The position numbers and the translations under genes are program-made. A stretch of 5,386 nt of DNA from NCBI GenBank assembly GCA_035276085.1, contig DATELY010000246.1, positions 1 through 5,386 on the forward strand, in the 5' to 3' direction. The notes under the pieces are model-generated. The model worked only from the letters and a program-made list of their open reading frames with translations. It was not told where the DNA came from and ran no database searches. This DNA is from DATELY01 sp035276085 (GTDB taxonomy: Bacteria > Pseudomonadota > Gammaproteobacteria > Steroidobacterales > Steroidobacteraceae). This document shows positions 1 through 5,286 of the stretch, piece after piece; position 1 is the stretch's first letter; each line of letters starts with the position of its first letter.

Positions 1-62
1 CCTCCGCTTGCATCCGCAGGCCTGATCTGCCCCAATCCGGCCCGCACGATCCCGGGAGAGCC

Positions 63-998
63 ATGACAACCGCCTACTACAACCCTCCGGCCTGCCGTGC
101 GCACACCATGGGTTCCGGACATCCGGAATCGCCTGCGCGACTCGACGCCATCGCAGACCAACTGCAGGCAAACGGCCTCGCTGCCGTGCTGAGCATGGAA
201 GAGGCATCCGAGGCCACGCGCGAGCAGCTGGAACGAGCTCACGATGCCGACTATGTGCGTGAGCTGTTGCGGATCATGGCGGAGACGCGCCAGAGCGGTA
301 AGTCCGTTGCCCTGGACCCCGACACCGTCTGCTCGCCAGCGACGGGTCAGGCCGCATTGCTCGCTGCGGGTGCTGCCGTTGCAGCGACCGATGCAGTCAT
401 CGGCGGACGCGTGAGCAACGCATTCTGTGCGGTGAGGCCGCCGGGTCATCACGCCACGCGCAATCAAGCGATGGGGTTTTCGTTCTTCAATAACGTGGCG
501 ATCGGCGCGCTGCACGCGCTCGAGCAGCATGGATTGGAGCGGGTCGCCATCGTCGACTTCGACGTTCACCACGGCAACGGCACCGAAGACATCATCGCGG
601 GCGACGCGCGCGTGCTGATGGTGAGCACCTTCCAGCATCCCCTCTATCCCGGCAGTGGCATCACGCCCAAGGGACCGAACATGGCAAACGTGCCGCTCGC
701 ACCGCACTCCGGCGGTGCCGAGGTGCGTGCGGCGATCGAGCAACAATGGATTCCGCGGCTCGAAGCCTTTCGGCCGCAGATGCTGTTCATCTCAGCGGGT
801 TTCGATGCTCATCGCGACGATCCGCTCGCGCAGATGAATCTCGTGGAGGCGGATTACGCGTGGATCACGGAGCGCATGAAGCACGTGGCCGATGCGCATG
901 CTCGAGGCCGTATCGTGTCTTGTCTGGAAGGCGGCTATGCGTTGAACGCGCTCGCCCACAGTGTGAGTGCGCATGTGAAAGTCCTGGCGGGCGTGTGA
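63..998 (+). CDS. Histone deacetylase family protein (class II-like zinc amidohydrolase, 311 aa)
   Basis: This is a member of the arginase/deacetylase fold family (COG0123), which uses Zn2+ to remove acetyl groups from acetyl-lysine or acetylpolyamines. Visible motifs, in order: HPESPARL (residues 20-27), RPPGHH with the tandem active-site histidines H129/H130, GFSFFNN (138-144), DFDVHHGNGTED (165-176) carrying zinc ligands D167 and H169, SAGFDAHRDDPL (244-255) with the third ligand D248, and LEGGY ending in the catalytic tyrosine Y292. All expected catalytic residues are present and the length suits the compact bacterial form, so the enzyme should be active. There is no signal peptide, so it is probably cytoplasmic. 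The ATG at 63 follows GGGAG (54-58) by 4 nt. The gene converges on the methyltransferase gene with 7 bp between stop codons. The substrate is not evident: bacterial members act on acetylated proteins, acetylpolyamines or acetoin-related targets. Family assignment is very secure; specific function is not. Confidence 0.95.
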   Translation: MTTAYYNPPACRAHTMGSGHPESPARLDAIADQLQANGLAAVLSMEEASEATREQLERAHDADYVRELLRIMAETRQSGKSVALDPDTVCSPATGQAALLAAGAAVAATDAVIGGRVSNAFCAVRPPGHHATRNQAMGFSFFNNVAIGALHALEQHGLERVAIVDFDVHHGNGTEDIIAGDARVLMVSTFQHPLYPGSGITPKGPNMANVPLAPHSGGAEVRAAIEQQWIPRLEAFRPQMLFISAGFDAHRDDPLAQMNLVEADYAWITERMKHVADAHARGRIVSCLEGGYALNALAHSVSAHVKVLAGV

Positions 999-1017
999 CG
1001 CTGCGTTAGCGTCGCGC
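993..1017. terminator. Hairpin spanning both convergent stop codons
   Basis: GACGCT (997-1002) pairs with AGCGTC (1008-1013) around the loop GCGTT. On the + strand RNA the stem extends outward to about 10 pairs (993-1002 with 1008-1017), including two G-U pairs. The TGA of the deacetylase (996-998) and the complement of the methyltransferase TAA (1006-1008) both lie inside it. There is no T-tract on either side, so it is not a classical intrinsic terminator. A shared 3'-end or attenuation structure is inferred from its position. Confidence 0.35.
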
Positions 1018-1818
1018 CAATACCCCGTCTCCTTTCAGTTCGGTGACGAAGCCGGCACGCTGCAGCCGCTGCGCCACTTCGCGCGGCACATCGCGCCCAC
1101 TCGTCAGCTTGTTCGGCGTGCCGGTGTAATGAAATAGCACGCCCTTCCGACGCAGCACCCGCGCCAGCTGATCGTAGAACGTCTGCGAATACAGCTCTCC
1201 CGCAATACCGAAGCGCGGCGGGTCGTGCAGGATCGCATCGAAACCAGCGTCCGGAAGCGCCGCTATCGCCGTGACCACGTCCTCATGCATCAACGTGAGA
1301 CGCGGATCGGTCTGCGGCGACCATGGATTCAGACTGCGCAACCAGATCACATCCGCATTCTTTTCGTACGACTGCACGCGCGCCGCGCCGCCTTGCAGAC
1401 ACCACGCCGCGAAGTAACCCAGTCCGCCACACGTATCCAGGACCGTCTTGCCGCGCGGCTGAATCCACTCCACCTTTCGCCGCGCATCCTCATACGGCGA
1501 GATCCGCGCGGTCGGCAGCATCTTGATGCCGTCGATTTCGAAGGTCGGCGCACCCCACTCGGTCGGCACGAGCTTGATCAATGCGTTCGTGAAGCGAGCA
1601 ATCGTGTCGAAGCCTGCGCCATTCCAGTAGTACACCGTGCGCTCCTTGCACTGATCGAGATAGGGATAGCGCACCTGCTCCCAAGACCAATGGTCAGCAG
1701 CCACGTCCACCTGCACGACCGATCGCTCCAGATCCAGCGAACACTCGAGCATCGTCGCGCCCCTTCGAACGGCGGCGAGCAATTGCGTGTGGACTTTCAA
1801 CGTGAGCAGAGGAGTCAT
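1006..1818 (-). CDS. Class I SAM-dependent methyltransferase, COG2521-like (270 aa)
   Basis: This is a Rossmann-fold S-adenosylmethionine-dependent methyltransferase. The SAM-binding motif I is VLDTCGGLGYFA (residues 126-137). Motif II is YEKN (151-154), whose acidic residue would contact the SAM ribose. Motif IV is HDPPRF (198-203), a DPPY-like catalytic loop typical of N-methyltransferases. A conserved-looking strand, LFHYTGTPNK (228-237), follows. The first 110 or so residues form a separate N-terminal region containing LECSLDLERS (24-33). This layout recalls the 'predicted methyltransferase' group COG2521, recognised by pattern and not by search. The substrate is unknown; an RNA base or a small amine is plausible. 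The start at 1818 has no Shine-Dalgarno sequence but has TACAAT 6 nt upstream, so it may be leaderless. An alternative ATG at 1752 (Met23) has AAGGGG 7 nt upstream, but using it would remove residues just ahead of the SLDL segment. The gene is divergent from the exported-protein gene. Confidence 0.88.
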   Translation of the reverse strand: MTPLLTLKVHTQLLAAVRRGATMLECSLDLERSVVQVDVAADHWSWEQVRYPYLDQCKERTVYYWNGAGFDTIARFTNALIKLVPTEWGAPTFEIDGIKMLPTARISPYEDARRKVEWIQPRGKTVLDTCGGLGYFAAWCLQGGAARVQSYEKNADVIWLRSLNPWSPQTDPRLTLMHEDVVTAIAALPDAGFDAILHDPPRFGIAGELYSQTFYDQLARVLRRKGVLFHYTGTPNKLTSGRDVPREVAQRLQRAGFVTELKGDGVLARR

Positions 1819-1824
1819 GCTGCG

Positions 1825-1851
1825 ATTGTAGTCGTGCAGGAAGAACGTCGA
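1825..1851 (-). promoter_or_regulatory. Candidate sigma70 promoter giving a leaderless methyltransferase mRNA
   Basis: On the minus strand TACAAT (1830-1825) matches the -10 consensus at 5 of 6 positions. It ends 6 nt before the ATG at 1818, which would put transcription initiation on or next to the start codon. The best -35 is TCGACG (1851-1846, 4 of 6), but the spacer is only 15 nt. The spacing is suboptimal, so confidence is modest. Confidence 0.35.
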
Positions 1852-1902
1852 CGCGCGACGGCTCGGACGAGCGAAACAAGCATGTCACGTCACCGGCTCA
1901 CT

Positions 1903-1979
1903 CGGTAAAACACCTCTATTACCGCTGTTACCGCGCGCCGCTGCTATCGCCGCACCGGGAACCGTTGGACTCGTTACCG
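1903..1979. repeat. Three TTACCG copies and one inverted CGGTAA in the divergent intergenic region
   Basis: CGGTAA (1903-1908) and TTACCG (1919-1924) form an inverted pair with a 10-nt gap. TTACCG recurs in direct orientation at 1928-1933 and 1974-1979. The cluster lies between the divergent methyltransferase and exported-protein genes, where a regulator could bind. No regulator family is recognised, and six-base matches in GC-rich DNA can arise by chance. Confidence 0.25.
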
Positions 1980-1992
1980 GCTTCTATTTAAG
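1965..1992 (+). promoter_or_regulatory. Weak candidate promoter for the exported-protein gene
   Basis: TTGGAC (1965-1970) and TTTAAG (1987-1992) are spaced by 16 bp, in the only AT-richer patch (CTATTTAAGG) upstream of the gene. Both boxes are imperfect. If correct, transcription would begin around 1999, leaving a leader of about 30 nt before the ATG at 2031 and almost none before the one at 2004. Confidence 0.2.
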
Positions 1993-2030
1993 GTACAAAC
2001 GGAATGCGCGCACGCTCGCGTTGGAGAGCC

Positions 2031-3140
2031 ATGCTGCGTTGGGGGGCAAAGCTGCTGTCGGTGCTCGTGTTGACGCAGGTGGTTCACGGAGCCCTTGCGC
2101 AAACCTCCATGTCGCCACCGCAAGTGCCGACGCCAGCGATGCCGCAGACTCGAATGCCGGATCTGGCAGTTGAGTCGCCGCCACCCGCCGAGCCTGAGGC
2201 GGGCGAGAAGGCCAGCTCCTGGCTCGATGTCGGACATCGCAACATCCATGCATTGCTGTGGCGTTCGGCGCGCCAGGTCGACAGCTGGTTCGGTGGCCAG
2301 ATGCCGGCGCATTCGTACGCCGACGAAACCCGCGGCAGCATAACGCCGATCGTGTTGTGGGACGAATTCAACGGCTTCGAAGAGAAGTTTCGTTTTCGCG
2401 TGAGGATGCCGCTGCCCTATGCGGGCGACAAGTTCAACGCCTTCTTCGGTACGTTCACCCGCGATGAGTTCGTCACCGAGCGCGATCAGGCGTCCGGTGC
2501 CATTCCGCGTCAGCGCGCGGGCGGCCGAGTCGAGGAGGATCAGACGCTGGTGGGCATCCAGTACCGCGAGCGCAAGGGTCGCGACCTGCTCGATGCCCCT
2601 GGCGGCCAATTCGGAGCGGACGCCGGTTTGCGCATCCGCTCGCCGCTCGATCCATTCGTGAAAGCGGGCTATCGCTACGTGGTGCCGAGAGAGGGCTGGC
2701 GCGCCATTTTCAAGGAAACCGCGTTCTGGCAAAACAGCGAGAAGTTTGGTTTCACCAGCCGTGTCGATCTCGAGCACATGCTGACGGAGGACTGGCTCGC
2801 GCGCTGGAGCGCGTCGGGAACGATCTCCCAACGCACGGAAGGTGTGCGCGGCTTCGTGGCGTTCGCCGTCTTTCGTGATCTTCCCAACAAACAATCGATC
2901 GCTGGCCAACTCTTCAGCAGTGCCGAGTTCGATGCCGATGTCCCCGTCGAGGAATACGGTATCCGGGTGGCTTATCGTCGCAGCATTGCGCGCGACTGGT
3001 TCGTGCTCGAGGTGCGCCCCAGCCTGACGTGGCCCAAGGACGAACGCGATCAACCGCGCAAGTCCAGTTGGGGATTGGGCATCGGCTTCGAGATGTTCTT
3101 CGGCATGGACGAGTTTCAGGGCCGACCCGTGACGTTCTAG
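2031..3140 (+). CDS. Exported protein of unknown family, probable outer-membrane beta-barrel (369 aa)
   Basis: I do not recognise a named family. From the ATG at 2031 the protein starts with a clear Sec signal peptide: a short basic region (MLRWGAK), a hydrophobic core (LLSVLVLTQVV) and an A-L-A cleavage site before Gln24. A proline-rich linker of about 35 residues follows, with SPPQVPTPAMPQ and ESPPPAEPE. The rest, about 300 residues, has short alternating segments rich in aromatic and charged residues, such as KFRFRVRMPLP, FVKAGYRYVV and WGLGIGFEMFFG. It has no long hydrophobic helix and ends in phenylalanine, as outer-membrane barrels usually do. The 2031 start has GGAGAG just upstream, the same arrangement as the deacetylase. 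An in-frame ATG at 2004 would add nine residues to the signal peptide and has only AAGG 10 nt away. The TAG stop lies in the CTAG that borders the downstream mobile element. Export is well supported; barrel topology is inferred; function is unknown. Confidence 0.82.
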   Translation: MLRWGAKLLSVLVLTQVVHGALAQTSMSPPQVPTPAMPQTRMPDLAVESPPPAEPEAGEKASSWLDVGHRNIHALLWRSARQVDSWFGGQMPAHSYADETRGSITPIVLWDEFNGFEEKFRFRVRMPLPYAGDKFNAFFGTFTRDEFVTERDQASGAIPRQRAGGRVEEDQTLVGIQYRERKGRDLLDAPGGQFGADAGLRIRSPLDPFVKAGYRYVVPREGWRAIFKETAFWQNSEKFGFTSRVDLEHMLTEDWLARWSASGTISQRTEGVRGFVAFAVFRDLPNKQSIAGQLFSSAEFDADVPVEEYGIRVAYRRSIARDWFVLEVRPSLTWPKDERDQPRKSSWGLGIGFEMFFGMDEFQGRPVTF

Positions 3141-3301
3141 CAGCCTGTCGGACTTAGGTGATCGTCGCGAGGACGGTGGCAGATGGAGGACAGTTTTTCG
3201 ATCGTTCGAGGCGAATAGCCATTGCTATTTAACGAGGACGATCGAAAAAATGGACCCGGCTGCCGCCGCCGCAGTAGATCAATCCTAAGTCCGACAGGCT
3301 G
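3141..3301. mobile_element. MITE-like element, 161 bp, 18-bp perfect terminal inverted repeats, CTAG flanks
   Basis: The left end CAGCCTGTCGGACTTAGG (3141-3158) is an exact reverse complement of 3284-3301. CTAG lies directly outside each end (3137-3140 and 3302-3305), consistent with a 4-bp target duplication; because CTAG is its own complement it also extends the inverted repeat. The interior is mostly self-complementary. TTTTTCGATCG (3194-3204) pairs with CGATCGAAAAA (3239-3249), and AATAGC/GCTATT (3214-3219, 3224-3229) closes a 4-nt loop at the exact centre. There is no coding capacity beyond a 12-codon ORF. This fits a non-autonomous element moved in trans by a full-length insertion sequence. 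The IS family cannot be settled here: the CTAG target suits some IS5-group elements, and the palindromic design suits other groups. As RNA it would fold into one long hairpin right after a stop codon, so it may also end or stabilise the upstream transcript. Confidence 0.75.
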
Positions 3302-3318
3302 CTAGGTCGTCTCGTGCT

Positions 3319-3347
3319 TAGACGCTGATCACGTGCTCGTGTATGTT
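3319..3347 (+). promoter_or_regulatory. Candidate sigma70 promoter for DUF2721-ferritin unit, leaderless
   Basis: TAGACG (3319-3324) and TATGTT (3342-3347) each match the sigma70 consensus at 4 of 6 positions, with the optimal 17-bp spacer. The -10 box ends 6 nt before the ATG at 3354, so transcription would start on or beside that codon. No Shine-Dalgarno sequence precedes either that ATG or the upstream GTG codons, which agrees with leaderless initiation. The promoter begins 14 bp after the right CTAG of the mobile element, so the unit does not need readthrough from the gene upstream. Confidence 0.45.
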
Positions 3348-3353
3348 CGCGGC

Positions 3354-3821
3354 ATGGTCACGACCTTGCCGCGCATCGCAACTCTCGCAGAAGTCATCCA
3401 ACTCTCCGTTGCACCCGTTTTCCTGCTGGCCGGTGTCGGTGCCACGTTGAACGTGCTCGCGGGCCGCATCGGCCGCATCATCGATCGGGCACGGACGATG
3501 GAAGACAAGCTCGAGACGGCCTCGGAGGAGAAGGCCGCCGAGCTGCACGAGCGCTTGCGGGTGTTGTCCAAGCGCGCTGCGCTCATCAGTCGGGCGATCG
3601 GGTTGTGCGTGCTGTGTGGCCTGCTCGTATCGCTCGTCGTTGCGGGGCTGTTCATCGCAGCCGCGTTGCAGATCGACATCGAAGCCCCCATCGCGATCGG
3701 CTTTGTCGTGGCTCTGTTGAGTCTTGCGCTCGCGCTCGTTTACTTTCTGCGCGAGATCATCATTGCGAATGCTTCCATGACGTTCGGCGGGGCAAGGCCC
3801 GGTCGGCTGCCGAGCGAGTAG
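3354..3821 (+). CDS. DUF2721 family integral membrane protein (155 aa)
   Basis: The protein matches the DUF2721 pattern: a first hydrophobic segment, LAEVIQLSVAPVFLLAGVGA (11-30), running into TLNVLAGRIGRIIDRAR (31-47). Next is a charged, probably coiled-coil stretch of about 30 residues (METASEEKAAELHERLRVL-like, 49-71). Two further membrane segments lie near 81-105 and 112-133, and the tail is short and polar. Three inner-membrane helices are predicted, with a charged loop between helices 1 and 2. The biochemical role of DUF2721 is not known. The ATG at 3354 was chosen because a promoter-like pair places the transcript start there. An in-frame GTG at 3333 would add seven residues (MLVYVRG) but has no ribosome-binding site and falls upstream of the -10 box. 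The stop is 31 bp before the ferritin-like gene on the same strand, so cotranscription is likely. Family call is firm; any functional link to iron is inference. Confidence 0.85.
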   Translation: MVTTLPRIATLAEVIQLSVAPVFLLAGVGATLNVLAGRIGRIIDRARTMEDKLETASEEKAAELHERLRVLSKRAALISRAIGLCVLCGLLVSLVVAGLFIAAALQIDIEAPIAIGFVVALLSLALALVYFLREIIIANASMTFGGARPGRLPSE

Positions 3822-3852
3822 CGCCCGTCCACCGCAACAGGAGATCGTTTCA

Positions 3853-4140
3853 ATGGCAAGCGAAGGCTTTCACGAACCTCGGGAGCTGCTCTCCGGCGCC
3901 ACGCTCGACATGCACCGTGCGATCACCTCGCTGATGGAGGAACTCGAAGCCGTGGATTGGTACAACCAGCGCATCGATGCGTGCACGGACGCACAGCTCA
4001 AGTCCATCCTGACTCACAACCGCGACGAAGAGAAAGAGCACGCGGCGATGGTGCTGGAATGGATTCGCCGACAGGACCCGTCCTTCGACAAGCAACTGAA
4101 GGACTACCTCTTCACGACGAAGCCGATTTCAGACCGGTAG
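3853..4140 (+). CDS. Encapsulated-ferritin-like protein (EncFtn family), lacking an encapsulin-targeting tail (95 aa)
   Basis: This is a two-helix ferritin-like protein of the encapsulated ferritin family. Known members form ring decamers whose subunit interfaces create Fe(II)-oxidising centres, normally inside an encapsulin shell. The core matches my memory of Rhodospirillum rubrum EncFtn closely, notably MEELEAVDWYNQR (28-40), AHNRDEEKEHAAM-like HNRDEEKEHAAM (55-66) and YLFTTKPI (85-92). The ferroxidase ligands correspond to E30, E60 and H63. The outer metal-entry residues correspond to E29, E32 and W36. AGGAG (3839-3843) lies 9 nt before the ATG. The unusual point is the C-terminus: the protein stops at KPISDR, without the linker and LGIGSL-type peptide that docks cargo to encapsulin. 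No encapsulin gene follows; a gene of unknown function converges from the other strand after 8 bp. It may act as a free ferroxidase or depend on a shell encoded elsewhere. Family assignment is strong; lack of encapsulation is inferred. Confidence 0.92.
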   Translation: MASEGFHEPRELLSGATLDMHRAITSLMEELEAVDWYNQRIDACTDAQLKSILTHNRDEEKEHAAMVLEWIRRQDPSFDKQLKDYLFTTKPISDR

Positions 4141-4148
4141 CCGCGTCG

Positions 4149-4367
4149 TTATCCCTCCACCAGGCCGTCGTTTGGGGGCGGATCGGCTCTGGGCGCGCCG
4201 AGGGGGGTGTCCTGACGGATCGCGAGCTCGACCTCTTCCCCTCCCTTCTCGAGCAGATAGCCGATGACGGCATAGAGATCTTCGAATGGCATGTCGGCCA
4301 CGCGAGACCCCATGAACCGAGCTTGGCGGCCGCGACGCATGAACTGCGAGCGGAACTCTTTATTCAT
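4149..4367 (-). CDS. Small protein of unknown function (72 aa)
   Basis: I do not recognise this protein. The start at 4367 is well supported: on the minus strand AGAGGAG (4380-4374) sits 6 nt upstream of the ATG. The N-terminus is strongly basic (MNKEFRSQFMRRGRQARFMG). A short segment likely to be helical, MPFEDLYAVIGYLLEKGGEE (26-45), follows. The C-terminal 20 or so residues are rich in proline and glycine and look disordered. There is no signal peptide or membrane helix. A basic start followed by one amphipathic helix could suit a nucleic-acid or partner-binding small protein, but that is speculation. It converges on the ferritin-like gene (8 bp between stop codons) and diverges from the glutathione S-transferase. 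A longer version from an upstream in-frame start at 4409 would lack the ribosome-binding site. Confidence 0.65.
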   Translation of the reverse strand: MNKEFRSQFMRRGRQARFMGSRVADMPFEDLYAVIGYLLEKGGEEVELAIRQDTPLGAPRADPPPNDGLVEG

Positions 4368-4386
4368 CGGTTGCTCCTCTGTCGAT

Positions 4387-4412
4387 ATTGTGCAAACACG
4401 TTCCCACACAAT
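4387..4412. promoter_or_regulatory. Inverted repeat ATTGTG-N14-CACAAT, possible operator
   Basis: ATTGTG (4387-4392) and CACAAT (4407-4412) are exact reverse complements 14 nt apart, in the AT-richest part of the 227-bp divergent intergenic region. The centre lies about 32 bp upstream of the small-protein ATG, overlapping where its promoter should be, so a repressor site for that gene is a reasonable guess. No regulator family is identified. Confidence 0.25.
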
Positions 4413-4594
4413 CCGCAGAGTACCGCTCGGGTTTCAGATCCGCTTACTGCAATGCACCTGAATGCAGAGTCGGCCGCTGCGTGCAGTGCAGTAGTGCGAG
4501 CAGTCGAGGGTCCTCCAGGTCGTGGACTACACTGCCGCGGCCGCACACTTCGCGGCTCGAACGCTCATTCAAACCACGAGCCAAGGAAGCTTTC

Positions 4595-5239
4595 ATGTTG
4601 GTCATCCATCACCTCGGCATTTCTCAGTCGGAACGCATCGTGTGGTTATGCGAGGAACTGAACGTTCCTTATCAGATGATCCGCTATGAGCGCGACCCGG
4701 TGACGCGCTACGCACCGCCGGACTACAAGGCGCTCCATCCATTCGGTACCGCGCCCGTCATCACCGACGGTGCTCTCGTGCTGGGCGAATCCGGCGCCAT
4801 CATGGACTACATCATCCACAAGCATGGCGGCGGACGTCTCACCGTCACGCCCGACAAGCCGAACTACGCCGAGTATTTGTATTGGTATCACTTCGCCAAC
4901 GCGTCGCTCATGCCCGCGTCGATGGTCGAGATCATGCTGAAGATGCTCGGCTCCACGCCAGAACAGGAGGCAGGCGCGAAAGCGTTGGCCGCACGCGGCA
5001 ATCGTGCGTTCGACATGATGAATCAGCGCCTGGCCAAGAACGATTACTTCGCCGGCAGCGAATTCACGGCGGCGGACCTCATCATGTTCTTCCCGCTGAC
5101 GACGATGCGTGTGTTCGTGCCGCGCGATCTGACGCCGTATCCGAACATCCGTGCGTACCTGCAGCGGGTCGGTTCGCGGCCTGCGTATCAACGTGCGATG
5201 AAGAAGGCGGATCCGGGTCTGCCGTTGATGCTGGATTGA
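4595..5239 (+). CDS. Glutathione S-transferase, Gtt1-like (214 aa)
   Basis: This is a cytosolic glutathione S-transferase with a thioredoxin-like N-terminal domain (about 1-80) and an all-helical C-terminal domain (about 90-210). The N-terminus, LGISQSERIVWLCEELNVPY (7-26), followed by YERDP (31-35) resembles the yeast Gtt1/bacterial Gtt1-like subgroup. Ser10 or Ser12 would be the thiol-activating residue. HPFGTAPVI (48-56) carries the conserved cis-proline P54, and E65-S66 in GESGAI binds the gamma-glutamyl part of glutathione. In the second domain FTAADLIMFF (157-166) holds the T-x-x-D N-capping box, and SRPAYQRAM (194-202) is the usual end of the fold. Expected activity is glutathione conjugation or peroxide reduction; the substrate is not predictable. 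AAGGAAG (4583-4589) lies 5 nt before the ATG, which sets the start. TACACT (4528-4533) is a weak possible -10 box without a good -35. It appears to be monocistronic. Confidence 0.95.
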   Translation: MLVIHHLGISQSERIVWLCEELNVPYQMIRYERDPVTRYAPPDYKALHPFGTAPVITDGALVLGESGAIMDYIIHKHGGGRLTVTPDKPNYAEYLYWYHFANASLMPASMVEIMLKMLGSTPEQEAGAKALAARGNRAFDMMNQRLAKNDYFAGSEFTAADLIMFFPLTTMRVFVPRDLTPYPNIRAYLQRVGSRPAYQRAMKKADPGLPLMLD

Positions 5240-5250
5240 TTTGCCGTCCC

Positions 5251-5270
5251 CTCCCCTGCGAAGCGGGGGG
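5251..5270 (+). repeat. GC-rich hairpin just after the GST gene
   Basis: CCCCTGC (5253-5259) pairs with GCGGGGG (5263-5269) across a GAA loop, with one G-U pair; a further wobble can extend the stem. It begins 12 bp after the GST stop codon. No T-tract follows, so it would be a factor-assisted or weak terminator, or one part of the palindrome cluster that continues to the window edge. Confidence 0.4.
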
Positions 5271-5286
5271 CGAGCCGGTGCCTTTC

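Noticed and set aside
1225..1908. Open frame of 227 codons on the plus strand opposite the methyltransferase
   Set aside because: The product is very arginine- and histidine-rich without domain motifs, and the methyltransferase motifs on the other strand are unambiguous.
1974..3053. Long open frame on the minus strand (359 codons) opposite the exported-protein gene
   Set aside because: It is antisense to a gene with a signal peptide and ribosome-binding site, has no recognisable motif, and long antisense frames are usual in GC-rich DNA.
3251..3289. 12-codon ORF in the MITE (MDPAAAAAVDQS)
   Set aside because: It is too short, has no ribosome-binding site, and the bases are explained by the inverted-repeat structure.
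4141..4215. Readthrough of the EncFtn stop to find a hidden encapsulin-targeting tail
   Set aside because: In-frame translation gives a short Gly/Pro-rich stretch containing SALGAPRG before the next stop, not an LGIGSL-type peptide, and this DNA encodes the convergent small protein.
4388..4594. N-terminal extension of the GST from an upstream TTG (69 extra residues)
   Set aside because: The extension has no GST similarity, and the ATG at 4595 has AAGGAAG at good spacing and begins exactly at the fold's first strand.
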